Origin: Deltaproteobacteria bacterium
GTDB taxonomy: Bacteria; Desulfobacterota; GWC2-55-46
Assembly: GCA_016182705.1 (NCBI GenBank)
Contig: JACPGA010000002.1
Coordinates: 1-5,083 of the forward strand
Length of the DNA: 5,083 nucleotides
Direction: 5' to 3'
The notes under the pieces are model-generated. The model was not told where the DNA came from, made no database searches, and saw nothing but the letters and a program-made list of their open reading frames with translations. This document shows, one piece after another, positions 1-5,083 of this stretch. Every line of letters begins with the position of its first letter. The stretch's first letter is position 1. Position numbers and translations under genes: made by a program.

Positions 1-669
1 AGCAGCATCGCGAAGAAGATAGACGAAGGCGAAGGCACCATAGGAAAGCTCGTGAACGACAAGACCCTGCATGAGAACATCAACAAGACGATCGCCGGCA
101 TAAACAACTATATCGAGAGGACCGAGAACTTCCATACCTTCATAGGCTACAGGGGCGAGTACCTGTTTGACGCCAGGGACACGAAGAGCTACCTGACGCT
201 GCGCATACAGCCCAAGGCCGACAAATACTACCTCCTTGAGATAGTTGACGACCCTAGGGGCAAAAAGACTACCGAGACCCGTGTCGTTACCACGGACGGC
301 GTCCCCAGGACCGTCAAAGAAGTAAAGACCACCGAGCAGATAAAGATCTCCGCCCAGATAGCCAAGAGGTTCAAGAACGTCGTGGTTAGAGGCGGTATCA
401 TCGAATCCAGCGGAGGAGCCGGAATCGACTACTACATGTTCCAGGACAGGATAAGATGGACGCTCGAGGCCTTTGATTTCGCGAGCGAAGGCAACCCCCG
501 CCTCAAGGCCGGGGCCACATGGAACCTGAGCAAGTTTTTCTTCCTCACCGCCGGTTATGACGACTTCATAAGCAACGTAGGCCTGCGGTCCGCCTATCTC
601 GGCCTTGGCCTGCAGTTCCAGGACGAAGACCTGAAGTACCTGCTTTCCAGCGCCCCTGTTTCCTTCTGA
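1..669 (+). CDS. MCE/MlaD-family lipid-transport protein, C-terminal part (5' truncated by window)
   Basis: The reading frame is open from base 1 to the TGA at 667-669, giving 222 visible residues, so the true start lies upstream. The in-frame GTG at 52 is internal, because recognisable family sequence precedes it. Residues 10-20 read GEGTIGKLVND, a glycine-rich motif typical of the region after the MCE domain in MlaD-like proteins. An amphipathic helix-like stretch follows (about 21-47). From about residue 50 there are alternating hydrophobic/polar strands: SYLTLRIQP, YYLLEIVDD, IKISAQIA (from 114), VVVRGGIIESS (from 127), IRWTLEAFDF, LKAGATWNL, FFLTAGYDDF and YLGLGLQF (199-206). A charged, Lys/Thr-rich insert lies at about 83-113. 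Family knowledge: MCE proteins are periplasmic subunits that pass lipids between inner and outer membranes with an MlaE/MlaF-type ABC transporter. Inference: the strand-rich tail may be an outer-membrane-associated or barrel-like domain. The MCE domain itself lies outside the window, so the call rests on the motif and the tail. Confidence 0.75.
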   Translation, partial: SSIAKKIDEGEGTIGKLVNDKTLHENINKTIAGINNYIERTENFHTFIGYRGEYLFDARDTKSYLTLRIQPKADKYYLLEIVDDPRGKKTTETRVVTTDGVPRTVKEVKTTEQIKISAQIAKRFKNVVVRGGIIESSGGAGIDYYMFQDRIRWTLEAFDFASEGNPRLKAGATWNLSKFFFLTAGYDDFISNVGLRSAYLGLGLQFQDEDLKYLLSSAPVSF

Positions 670-682
670 CGCTCAGAAACCC

Positions 683-711
683 TTGATTTAAACCTCAAAA
701 AAAGATAAAAG
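683..711 (+). promoter_or_regulatory. Candidate sigma70-like promoter for the ASKHA-pur unit
   Basis: TTGATT at 683-688 (4 of 6 to the -35 consensus) is followed after exactly 17 bp by TAAAAG at 706-711 (4 of 6 to the -10 consensus). It sits in the only AT-rich stretch between the MCE gene and the next gene. The predicted transcript would begin near 718, at the hairpin, leaving a leader of about 55 nt before the TTG start. A match this weak occurs by chance in A-rich DNA, so this is a suggestion rather than a firm call. Confidence 0.25.
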
Positions 712-715
712 ATAA

Positions 716-738
716 CGGCAGGCCCGATGGGCCTGCCG
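716..738 (+). terminator. GC-rich hairpin, probable terminator of the MCE gene
   Basis: A perfect 10-bp inverted repeat (CGGCAGGCCC / GGGCCTGCCG) surrounds a 3-nt GAT loop, 46 bp after the MCE stop codon. On the + strand only a short TTTT run (743-746) follows, itself the loop of a second 5-bp hairpin (738-751, GCCGG/CCGGC), so it is not a textbook rho-independent terminator. On the - strand the stem is followed by a T-rich tract, the complement of the A-rich 697-715, which would make it a better terminator in that direction. No gene on the - strand is evident here. Its position between two functionally unrelated genes supports a terminator role. It could instead form the 5' leader structure of the downstream gene. 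Confidence 0.55.
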
Positions 739-772
739 CCGGTTTTCCGGCCAGGAAACCTCTTTAAAACCC

Positions 773-2014
773 TTGCGGCAAACCCTTGAAAAAGAGAAGG
801 CGGGCCTTGGAGCCGCTTTCGATGTCGGCACCACGACTGTCGTCTGCGCGCTCGTCGACCTTGCGACAGGCAGCGTGCTCGCCGCCGAAAGCCTTCCGAA
901 CCCGCAGGCCAGATGGGGACGGGACGTCATCTCCCGCATGGAAGCCGCGATAAGCCGCGAAGGGGCGCTTGAGGAGCTTTCCGTTGCCATAAGGGATGCC
1001 TGCAGAGGCCTGCTTCTTTCGCTTGCCGGAGATTCCCTGGCTGATATCACGATGGCAGCCGCGGCTGGAAACAGCGTGATGGAGCACCTGCTCCTCGGGG
1101 TCTCCCCTGAGCCGCTCTCAAGGGTGCCGTACAAGCCAGCCTTCAAGGAGGCGCAAACGCTTCAAGCAGGTCTCGGGCTTGGCTGCGGACTTTACGTCTT
1201 CCCGCTCATCGGCGGTTTCGTCGGCGGGGACGCCGTAGCTGTAGCGCTTGCGCTCGGCATGCCGGGCGGCGACAAACCCGTCCTTGCGATAGACATAGGC
1301 ACCAACAGCGAAATACTGCTCTCGTCCGGCGGCGTCCTTTACGCGACATCAGCCGCCGCTGGCCCGGCCTTTGAAGGCGGAGAAGTCAGGTTCGGCATGG
1401 TGGCCGCCCCCGGCGCGATACAGGGCGTAAAGATAGAAGACGACAGCGTAATACTCGACGTAATAGGCAAAGGCGCGCCAAAAGGCATCTGCGGCTCCGG
1501 GCTCATCGAAGCGGCGGCGTCCCTCCTTGGAGCGGGCATCATCGAAAGCACCGGCAGGATAAAGGACAGGGACGAGGTCACAAACAATCTCTCGTCGAGG
1601 ATAAAGGCAAGCCCGGAAGGCAATTCCTTTACCCTTTACAGGGGGGCCTCAGGCGAAGTGGCCCTTACCCAGGACGATATAAGGGCCCTGCAGACCGCGA
1701 AGTCCGCGACCAGGGCAGGCATTACAATGCTCCTCATGAAGGCCGGAATAGGCCCGGAGGACGTTGCGACCGTCTACATAGCAGGGGCCTTTGGCAGCCA
1801 TCTGAAAGAAGAGGGCCTCAGGGCCATAGGGCTTCTTGACGAAGCCTGGACCGACATCCGCACAGTCGGGGACGCGGCACTCGAAGGCGCTGTCCTTGCC
1901 CTTGACGACGAAAGAAAAAGGGAAGCCGAGGCAATTGCCAGGCAGGCCCGTTATGTCTCACTTTCAGGCAGCGCGCATTTTGAGAGAGAGTTTATAAAGA
2001 ACATGAATTTCTAA
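773..2014 (+). CDS. ASKHA-domain protein, RACo/DUF4445 type (corrinoid activator-like), without ferredoxin domain
   Basis: The 413-residue product matches the ATPase part of reductive activators of corrinoid proteins (COG3894 type). Motifs in order are: phosphate-1-like DVGTTT (17-22), NPQ...GRDVISRM, GNSVMEHLLLG, phosphate-2-like DIGTNSEI (174-181), TSAAAGPAFEGG, GICGSGLIEA (238-247), IAGAFGSHL (336-344) and VGDAALEGA near the C-terminus. Family knowledge: these enzymes use ATP to drive electron transfer to inactive Co(II) corrinoids, restoring Co(I) in methyltransferases or the corrinoid iron-sulfur protein. Family members usually exceed 600 residues, with an N-terminal 2Fe-2S ferredoxin domain and linker. 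Here only about 12 residues precede the ASKHA core, and I see no cysteine cluster. The start is TTG, the first possible start after the in-frame TAA at 713-715. AGGAAA (753-758) is about 14 nt away, so there is no good ribosome binding site; the next in-frame start candidate (GTG, about residue 34) would delete the phosphate-1 motif. The gene ends 23 bp before purH and is probably co-transcribed with it. The natural partner is unknown. Confidence 0.8.
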   Translation: MRQTLEKEKAGLGAAFDVGTTTVVCALVDLATGSVLAAESLPNPQARWGRDVISRMEAAISREGALEELSVAIRDACRGLLLSLAGDSLADITMAAAAGNSVMEHLLLGVSPEPLSRVPYKPAFKEAQTLQAGLGLGCGLYVFPLIGGFVGGDAVAVALALGMPGGDKPVLAIDIGTNSEILLSSGGVLYATSAAAGPAFEGGEVRFGMVAAPGAIQGVKIEDDSVILDVIGKGAPKGICGSGLIEAAASLLGAGIIESTGRIKDRDEVTNNLSSRIKASPEGNSFTLYRGASGEVALTQDDIRALQTAKSATRAGITMLLMKAGIGPEDVATVYIAGAFGSHLKEEGLRAIGLLDEAWTDIRTVGDAALEGAVLALDDERKREAEAIARQARYVSLSGSAHFEREFIKNMNF

Positions 2015-2021
2015 TCAGTAA

Positions 2022-2027
2022 GGGAGG
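2022..2027 (+). promoter_or_regulatory. purH ribosome binding site
   Basis: GGGAGG lies 10 nt before the ATG at 2038. It supports that start and lies in the 23-bp gap after the ASKHA stop, which is consistent with independent translation initiation within a shared transcript. Confidence 0.75.
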
Positions 2028-2037
2028 CTTTGATTCA

Positions 2038-3621
2038 ATGAGAAGGATAAGAAGGGCAATAATCAGCGTCACGGATAAAACCGGCATCGCGGAGTTCGCG
2101 AAAGAACTCTCTGCCGCGGGTGTCGAGATAATCTCGACCGGCGGCACTGCCGAACTCATAAAGAATACCGGCGTGAACGTCATACCCATACAGTCCTACA
2201 CCGGCTTTCCCGAGATGCTGGACGGCAGGCTCAAGACCCTGCACCCGAAGATACACGGCGGCATACTCGGAATAAGGGATAACGCCACCCACGCCAAAGA
2301 GATGGAGACCAACGGCATCCTTCCAATCGACATGGTCGTGGTCAACCTCTACGCCTTTGAAGAGACCATAGCCAAGGGCTGCACGCTCGAAGACGCCATA
2401 GAGAACATCGACATAGGCGGGCCCACTATGCTCAGGGCCGCCGCCAAGAACTGGAACGACGTCGCGGTCGTGGTTGACCCGGCTGATAACGGAAAGATAA
2501 TTTCGGAAATGAACGACAAGAAGGGCTGCCTTGGAAGGGATACGCGCTTTGGTCTTGCCAGAAAGGTCTTCCAGACGACCGCCAGGTACGACGCCGCCAT
2601 CTCCAACTACCTTGGCACTGTGCCGGACGCGCCGGAAATCGAGCCGAAAAAGCTCTTCTCAGATACCTACACCGAGCAGTACGAAAAGATAATGGACCTG
2701 CGCTACGGCGAGAACCCGCACCAGAAGGCCGCCTTCTACAGAAAGCGCGTAAAGGGCTCGGCAGGCCTTGCCGACGCCAAATGCCTCCAGGGCAAGGAGC
2801 TTTCCTATAACAACATACTCGACCTCAATGCCGTGCTCTCCCTCGTATCCGAATTCCATGAGCCAGCGGCAGTCATAGTGAAGCACAACAACCCCTGCGG
2901 CACAGCCGTATCCAAGAACGGCCTGCTCGCGGCCTACAAGCTCGCCTACGAGTGCGACAAGACCTCCGCTTTCGGCGGAATCGTCGGAGTAAACAGGAAA
3001 GTCACGAAGGAACTGGCCGAAGAACTCGGCAAGATATTCCTCGAGGCCGTCATAGCCCCGGGCTTTGACAAGGAAGCGCTCGAACTCCTGTCCACGAAAA
3101 AGAACCTGAGGCTTCTCGACATAGCGAGCGTCAAACCCGAAGCGCTCTACTTCGGCCCAACAGATCTCGACATAAAGAGGGTCTCCGGCGGCCTGCTGGT
3201 CCAGACGCTTGACCTCGAGAGCGCGGCCGACCTCAAGATAGTCACGGAAAGAGGCCCCAACGACAAGGAGCTCGAAGACCTCCTGTTCGCGTGGAGCGTA
3301 TGCAAGCATGTAAAGAGCAACGCCATCATATTCGCCCGCGACACCAGGACAGTCGGCGTCGGCGCTGGGCAGATGTCAAGGATAGACTCTACCAGAATAG
3401 CTGCCCAGAAGGCTTCTGACGCGGGCCTTGAGGTCAAGGGCTCGGTCATGGCCTCTGACGCGTTCTTCCCGTTCAGGGACAATGTCGACGCGGCTGCCCA
3501 ACACGGAGTCACGGCGATAATCCAGCCCGGCGGCTCCATAAGGGACGAAGAAGTGATAAAGGCCGCGAACGAGAACGGCATCGCGATGGTCTTCACCGGC
3601 GTAAGGCATTTCAGGCACTGA
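2038..3621 (+). CDS. purH: Bifunctional AICAR transformylase / IMP cyclohydrolase PurH
   Basis: This 527-residue cytoplasmic enzyme performs the last two steps of de novo IMP synthesis. It formylates AICAR with 10-formyl-tetrahydrofolate, then closes the ring to give IMP. Length is typical for bacterial PurH and the frame is intact. The N-terminal MGS-like cyclohydrolase domain (about 1-145) shows SVTDKTG (10-16), STGGTAELI (33-41), the stretch GFPEMLDGRLKTLHPKIHGG (56-75) with Lys66, and DIGGPTMLRAAAKN (125-138) with Asp125 and Lys137. The C-terminal transformylase domain shows RYGENPHQKAAFY, the catalytic Lys-His pair in KHNNPCG (282-288), SAFGGIVG, DAFFPFRDNVD (from 474), IIQPGGSIRDEEVI (QPGGS at 496-500) and the terminal TGVRHFRH. 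ATG 2038 is supported by GGGAGG upstream and by RRAIISVTDKTG starting right after it. purD and purE follow in the same direction. I see no missing catalytic residue. Confidence 0.98.
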   Translation: MRRIRRAIISVTDKTGIAEFAKELSAAGVEIISTGGTAELIKNTGVNVIPIQSYTGFPEMLDGRLKTLHPKIHGGILGIRDNATHAKEMETNGILPIDMVVVNLYAFEETIAKGCTLEDAIENIDIGGPTMLRAAAKNWNDVAVVVDPADNGKIISEMNDKKGCLGRDTRFGLARKVFQTTARYDAAISNYLGTVPDAPEIEPKKLFSDTYTEQYEKIMDLRYGENPHQKAAFYRKRVKGSAGLADAKCLQGKELSYNNILDLNAVLSLVSEFHEPAAVIVKHNNPCGTAVSKNGLLAAYKLAYECDKTSAFGGIVGVNRKVTKELAEELGKIFLEAVIAPGFDKEALELLSTKKNLRLLDIASVKPEALYFGPTDLDIKRVSGGLLVQTLDLESAADLKIVTERGPNDKELEDLLFAWSVCKHVKSNAIIFARDTRTVGVGAGQMSRIDSTRIAAQKASDAGLEVKGSVMASDAFFPFRDNVDAAAQHGVTAIIQPGGSIRDEEVIKAANENGIAMVFTGVRHFRH

Positions 3622-3632
3622 TCTGTTGGAGC

Positions 3633-3654
3633 TCTAAAAATTAGATATTTTTTT
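3633..3654 (+). terminator. Weak AT-rich hairpin plus T-run between purH and purD
   Basis: TCTAA (3633-3637) and TTAGA (3641-3645) form a 5-bp stem around AAA, followed by TATTTTTTT (3646-3654), starting 12 bp after the purH stop. The arrangement resembles a rho-independent terminator, but the stem is short and contains a single G-C pair, so strong termination is unlikely. It may give partial polarity between purH and purD, or simply be AT-rich spacer. I found no convincing -35/-10 pair for a separate purD promoter. Confidence 0.25.
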
Positions 3655-3683
3655 CGAGGTCAATCGGGAAAAGAGCAATTTTC

Positions 3684-3689
3684 AAGGAG
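3684..3689 (+). promoter_or_regulatory. purD ribosome binding site
   Basis: AAGGAG lies 5 nt before the ATG at 3695, a strong Shine-Dalgarno match that fixes the purD start. Confidence 0.8.
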
Positions 3690-3694
3690 CTGTA

Positions 3695-4963
3695 ATGAAG
3701 GTATTGATAGTAGGCGGCGGAGGCAGAGAGCACGCTCTTGCCTGGAAGCTCTCTCAGAGCAAAAGCGTAACAAAGCTCTTTATCGCCCCGGGCAACCCCG
3801 GCACAGCCATGCACGGCGAGAATATCCCGATCGCCGCTGAAGAGATAGATGAGCTCAAGGCATTTGCCTTGCGCGAAAAGATCGACTTCACGGTCGTGGG
3901 CCCTGAGCTGCCGCTGACGCTCGGCATAACCGACGCCTTCACGGCAGAAGGCCTCCTGGTCTTCGGCCCGTCAAAAGCGGCCGCCGAGCTGGAAGGGAGC
4001 AAAGCTTTCAGCAAAGAGCTGATGCTGCGCCACAACATTCCGACCGCCTTTTACAAGAAATTCGAGCACGCGGCTGAGGCCAGGGCATATATCGAGACCC
4101 ACAAACCGCCCATGGTCGTCAAGGCCGACGGCTTAGCCGCCGGCAAGGGCGTGGTCATATGCCAGAGTGCTCAGGAAGCACTTGAAGCCGTCGACCTCAT
4201 AATGACCGAGAAGGCCTTTGGCTCAGCCGGTAAGAAGATAATAATAGAAGAATTCCTCGTCGGCGAAGAGGCCTCTTTTCTCGCCATAACAGACGGCAAG
4301 ACAGTCCTGCCGCTGGCCCCGGCGCAGGACCACAAGGCGATTTTCGACGGAGACAGAGGCCCGAACACGGGCGGCATGGGCGCTTACTCCCCTGCCCCGG
4401 TCCTGACCCCGGAGCTTCAAAAAGAGGTCATGGAAAAGGTCATGCTTCCTGCCGTATCCGGCATGGAAAAAGAGGGCAGGCCCTACAAGGGCATCCTCTA
4501 CGCTGGGCTCATGATGACCAAGACCGGGCCAAAGGTGCTCGAGTTCAACTGCAGGTTCGGAGACCCGGAGACCCAACCGATACTGATGAGGCTCGGCACT
4601 GATCTTCTGGAAGCGCTCCTCGCGGCCGCGAAAGGCAATCTGGATGAAGTCTCCCTTGAATGGAAAACAGAAGCGGCTGTCTGCGTCGTCATGGCCGCCA
4701 AAGGCTACCCCGGCGATTACCTGAAGGGGAGCGAGATAAGGGGCCTGGACAAAGCCGCACTCCTGCCTGATACAGTTGTATTCCACGCTGGCACAGCCAG
4801 CCGCGATGGAAAAGTCGTCACTTCAGGCGGCAGGGTACTTGGAGTCACGGCCCTCGGGGTCGACATTAAGGCCGCTATAGAGAACGCCTACAAGGCCGCC
4901 GCGCTCATCGAGTGGGAAGGCGCGCAGTACAGGACAGACATAGGGAAAAAGGCCCTGAGATAA
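3695..4963 (+). CDS. purD: Phosphoribosylamine-glycine ligase (GAR synthetase) PurD
   Basis: PurD is an ATP-grasp ligase that joins glycine to 5-phosphoribosylamine, giving GAR, ADP and phosphate; it is step 2 of purine synthesis in the cytoplasm. At 422 residues it has the normal length of a monofunctional bacterial PurD. The N-domain has the glycine-rich [19 protein letters not shown] (1-19) and VVGPELPL (67-74). The ATP-grasp region has [28 protein letters not shown] ([10 protein letters not shown] at 143-152), [34 protein letters not shown] (212-231) and the family signature RFGDPETQ (287-294) in the metal/ATP site. The C-terminal domain has [15 protein letters not shown]. The start at 3695 is fixed by AAGGAG and by the beta-strand/Gly-rich motif beginning at residue 2. 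It lies 73 bp after purH and 19 bp before purE, consistent with one operon. There is no fusion to PurN or PurM. Confidence 0.98.
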   Translation: MKVLIVGGGGREHALAWKLSQSKSVTKLFIAPGNPGTAMHGENIPIAAEEIDELKAFALREKIDFTVVGPELPLTLGITDAFTAEGLLVFGPSKAAAELEGSKAFSKELMLRHNIPTAFYKKFEHAAEARAYIETHKPPMVVKADGLAAGKGVVICQSAQEALEAVDLIMTEKAFGSAGKKIIIEEFLVGEEASFLAITDGKTVLPLAPAQDHKAIFDGDRGPNTGGMGAYSPAPVLTPELQKEVMEKVMLPAVSGMEKEGRPYKGILYAGLMMTKTGPKVLEFNCRFGDPETQPILMRLGTDLLEALLAAAKGNLDEVSLEWKTEAAVCVVMAAKGYPGDYLKGSEIRGLDKAALLPDTVVFHAGTASRDGKVVTSGGRVLGVTALGVDIKAAIENAYKAAALIEWEGAQYRTDIGKKALR

Positions 4964-4971
4964 TCGAATCT

Positions 4972-4976
4972 GGAGG
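4972..4976 (+). promoter_or_regulatory. purE ribosome binding site (decides between two ATGs)
   Basis: GGAGG lies 6 nt before the ATG at 4983. An in-frame ATG at 4977 abuts the GGAGG with no spacer, so it is unlikely to be used; 4983 is preferred. Confidence 0.75.
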
Positions 4977-4982
4977 ATGCGG

Positions 4983-5083
4983 ATGTCTGGAAAACCGTTG
5001 GTAGGCATATTGATGGGGAGCGACTCTGACCTTCCCGTAATGGAAGAAGCCGCGAAAATATTGAAAGAATTCGGGGTCGCGTA
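4983..5083 (+). CDS. purE: N5-carboxyaminoimidazole ribonucleotide mutase PurE, N-terminal fragment (cut by window end)
   Basis: Thirty-three codons are visible and the frame runs off the window end. The sequence [20 protein letters not shown], continuing with an [12 protein letters not shown] helix, matches the PurE N-terminus: a first beta strand (LVGILMG), the phosphate-binding GSDSD loop (12-16) and the first helix. Family knowledge: class I PurE is a small (about 160-residue) octameric enzyme that converts N5-CAIR made by PurK into CAIR, whereas class II uses AIR and CO2 directly. The fragment is too short to tell the classes apart, and no purK is visible in the window. The start at 4983 follows purD by 19 bp with GGAGG in the gap, so it is very probably co-transcribed with purD. 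Confidence 0.93.
   Translation, partial: MSGKPLVGILMGSDSDLPVMEEAAKILKEFGVA

Larger units (their letters stand above)
677..788 (+). repeat. Three direct copies of the 9-mer AAACCCTTG
   Basis: AAACCCTTG occurs exactly at 677-685, 767-775 and 780-788, and copies 1 and 3 share a tenth base (A). The second copy supplies the TTG proposed as start codon of the ASKHA gene, and the third lies just inside that gene in another reading frame. A related AAACCTC occurs twice, at 690-696 and 756-762. The copies bracket the hairpin at 716-738. No function is assigned; they could be protein-binding sites, traces of local duplication or coincidence. Confidence 0.4.

Noticed and set aside
670..772. Cobalamin or purine riboswitch upstream of the ASKHA-pur unit
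   Set aside because: The 103-bp spacer is too short for a typical cobalamin riboswitch and I see no B12-box-like element. The visible stems do not match the three-way junction of a purine riboswitch.
688..1146. 152-codon open frame on the - strand over the intergenic hairpin and the start of the ASKHA gene
   Set aside because: Most of it is antisense to the conserved ASKHA core, it is Ser/Ala/Arg-rich without motifs, and it would run through the hairpin. It is a shadow frame.
773..2014. ASKHA gene as a pseudogene
   Set aside because: The frame is intact over 413 codons, all core motifs are kept, and codon use matches neighbours. Absence of the ferredoxin domain alone does not show decay.
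2659..3309. 216-codon open frame on the - strand inside purH
   Set aside because: It lies wholly antisense to purH, whose protein is conserved throughout this stretch; the translation has no recognisable family motif. Long antisense frames are common opposite GC-rich genes.
3626..3654. Promoter for purD (TTGGAG as -35)
   Set aside because: At a 17-bp spacing the -10 position is only a run of Ts; other hexamers in the AT-rich block fit poorly or at the wrong spacing.
3630..3691. Pairing of AGCTC (3630-3634) with GAGCT (3687-3691), which would mask the purD ribosome binding site
   Set aside because: It is only 5 bp across more than 50 nt, easily due to chance.
4223..4786. 187-codon open frame on the - strand inside purD
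   Set aside because: It is antisense to the ATP-grasp domain of PurD and has no motifs or plausible ribosome binding site of its own.

Overview
The window holds five co-oriented (+ strand) genes from a bacterium. The genes are moderately GC-rich and tightly packed, with heavy use of AGG (Arg) and ATA (Ile) codons throughout. The first gene is an MCE/MlaD-type protein ending in a beta-strand-rich domain, which points to a diderm (Gram-negative-type) cell envelope. A corrinoid-activator-type ASKHA protein suggests anaerobic or corrinoid-dependent one-carbon metabolism. Together these fit a Deltaproteobacteria-like or Nitrospirota-like lineage, but that placement is inference from gene content and style, not a demonstrated match.

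Layout: (1) 1-669 is the 3' part of an MCE/MlaD-family lipid-transport protein, cut by the window start. (2) 670-772 is a short intergenic region with a perfect 10-bp GC-rich hairpin (716-738), an A-rich stretch, a weak sigma70-like promoter candidate and a repeated 9-mer. (3) 773-2014 is a DUF4445/RACo-type ASKHA ATPase-domain protein, similar to reductive activators of corrinoid proteins but without the usual N-terminal 2Fe-2S ferredoxin domain. (4) 2038-3621 is purH. (5) 3622-3694 is an AT-rich spacer. (6) 3695-4963 is purD. (7) 4983 to the window end is the start of purE.

The ASKHA gene, purH, purD and purE look like one transcription unit. Spacings are 23, 73 and 19 bp, and the three pur genes have clear Shine-Dalgarno sequences. 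PurD, PurE and PurH catalyse three separate segments of de novo IMP synthesis: step 2, the AIR carboxylation segment, and the final two steps. The envelope gene is separated from them by the hairpin and is probably a different unit. The least ordinary element is the ASKHA-only activator. It starts at a TTG codon without a well-placed ribosome binding site and sits directly in front of the folate-dependent purH. I see no mobile element, CRISPR array, tRNA/rRNA gene or clearly novel multi-gene system here.
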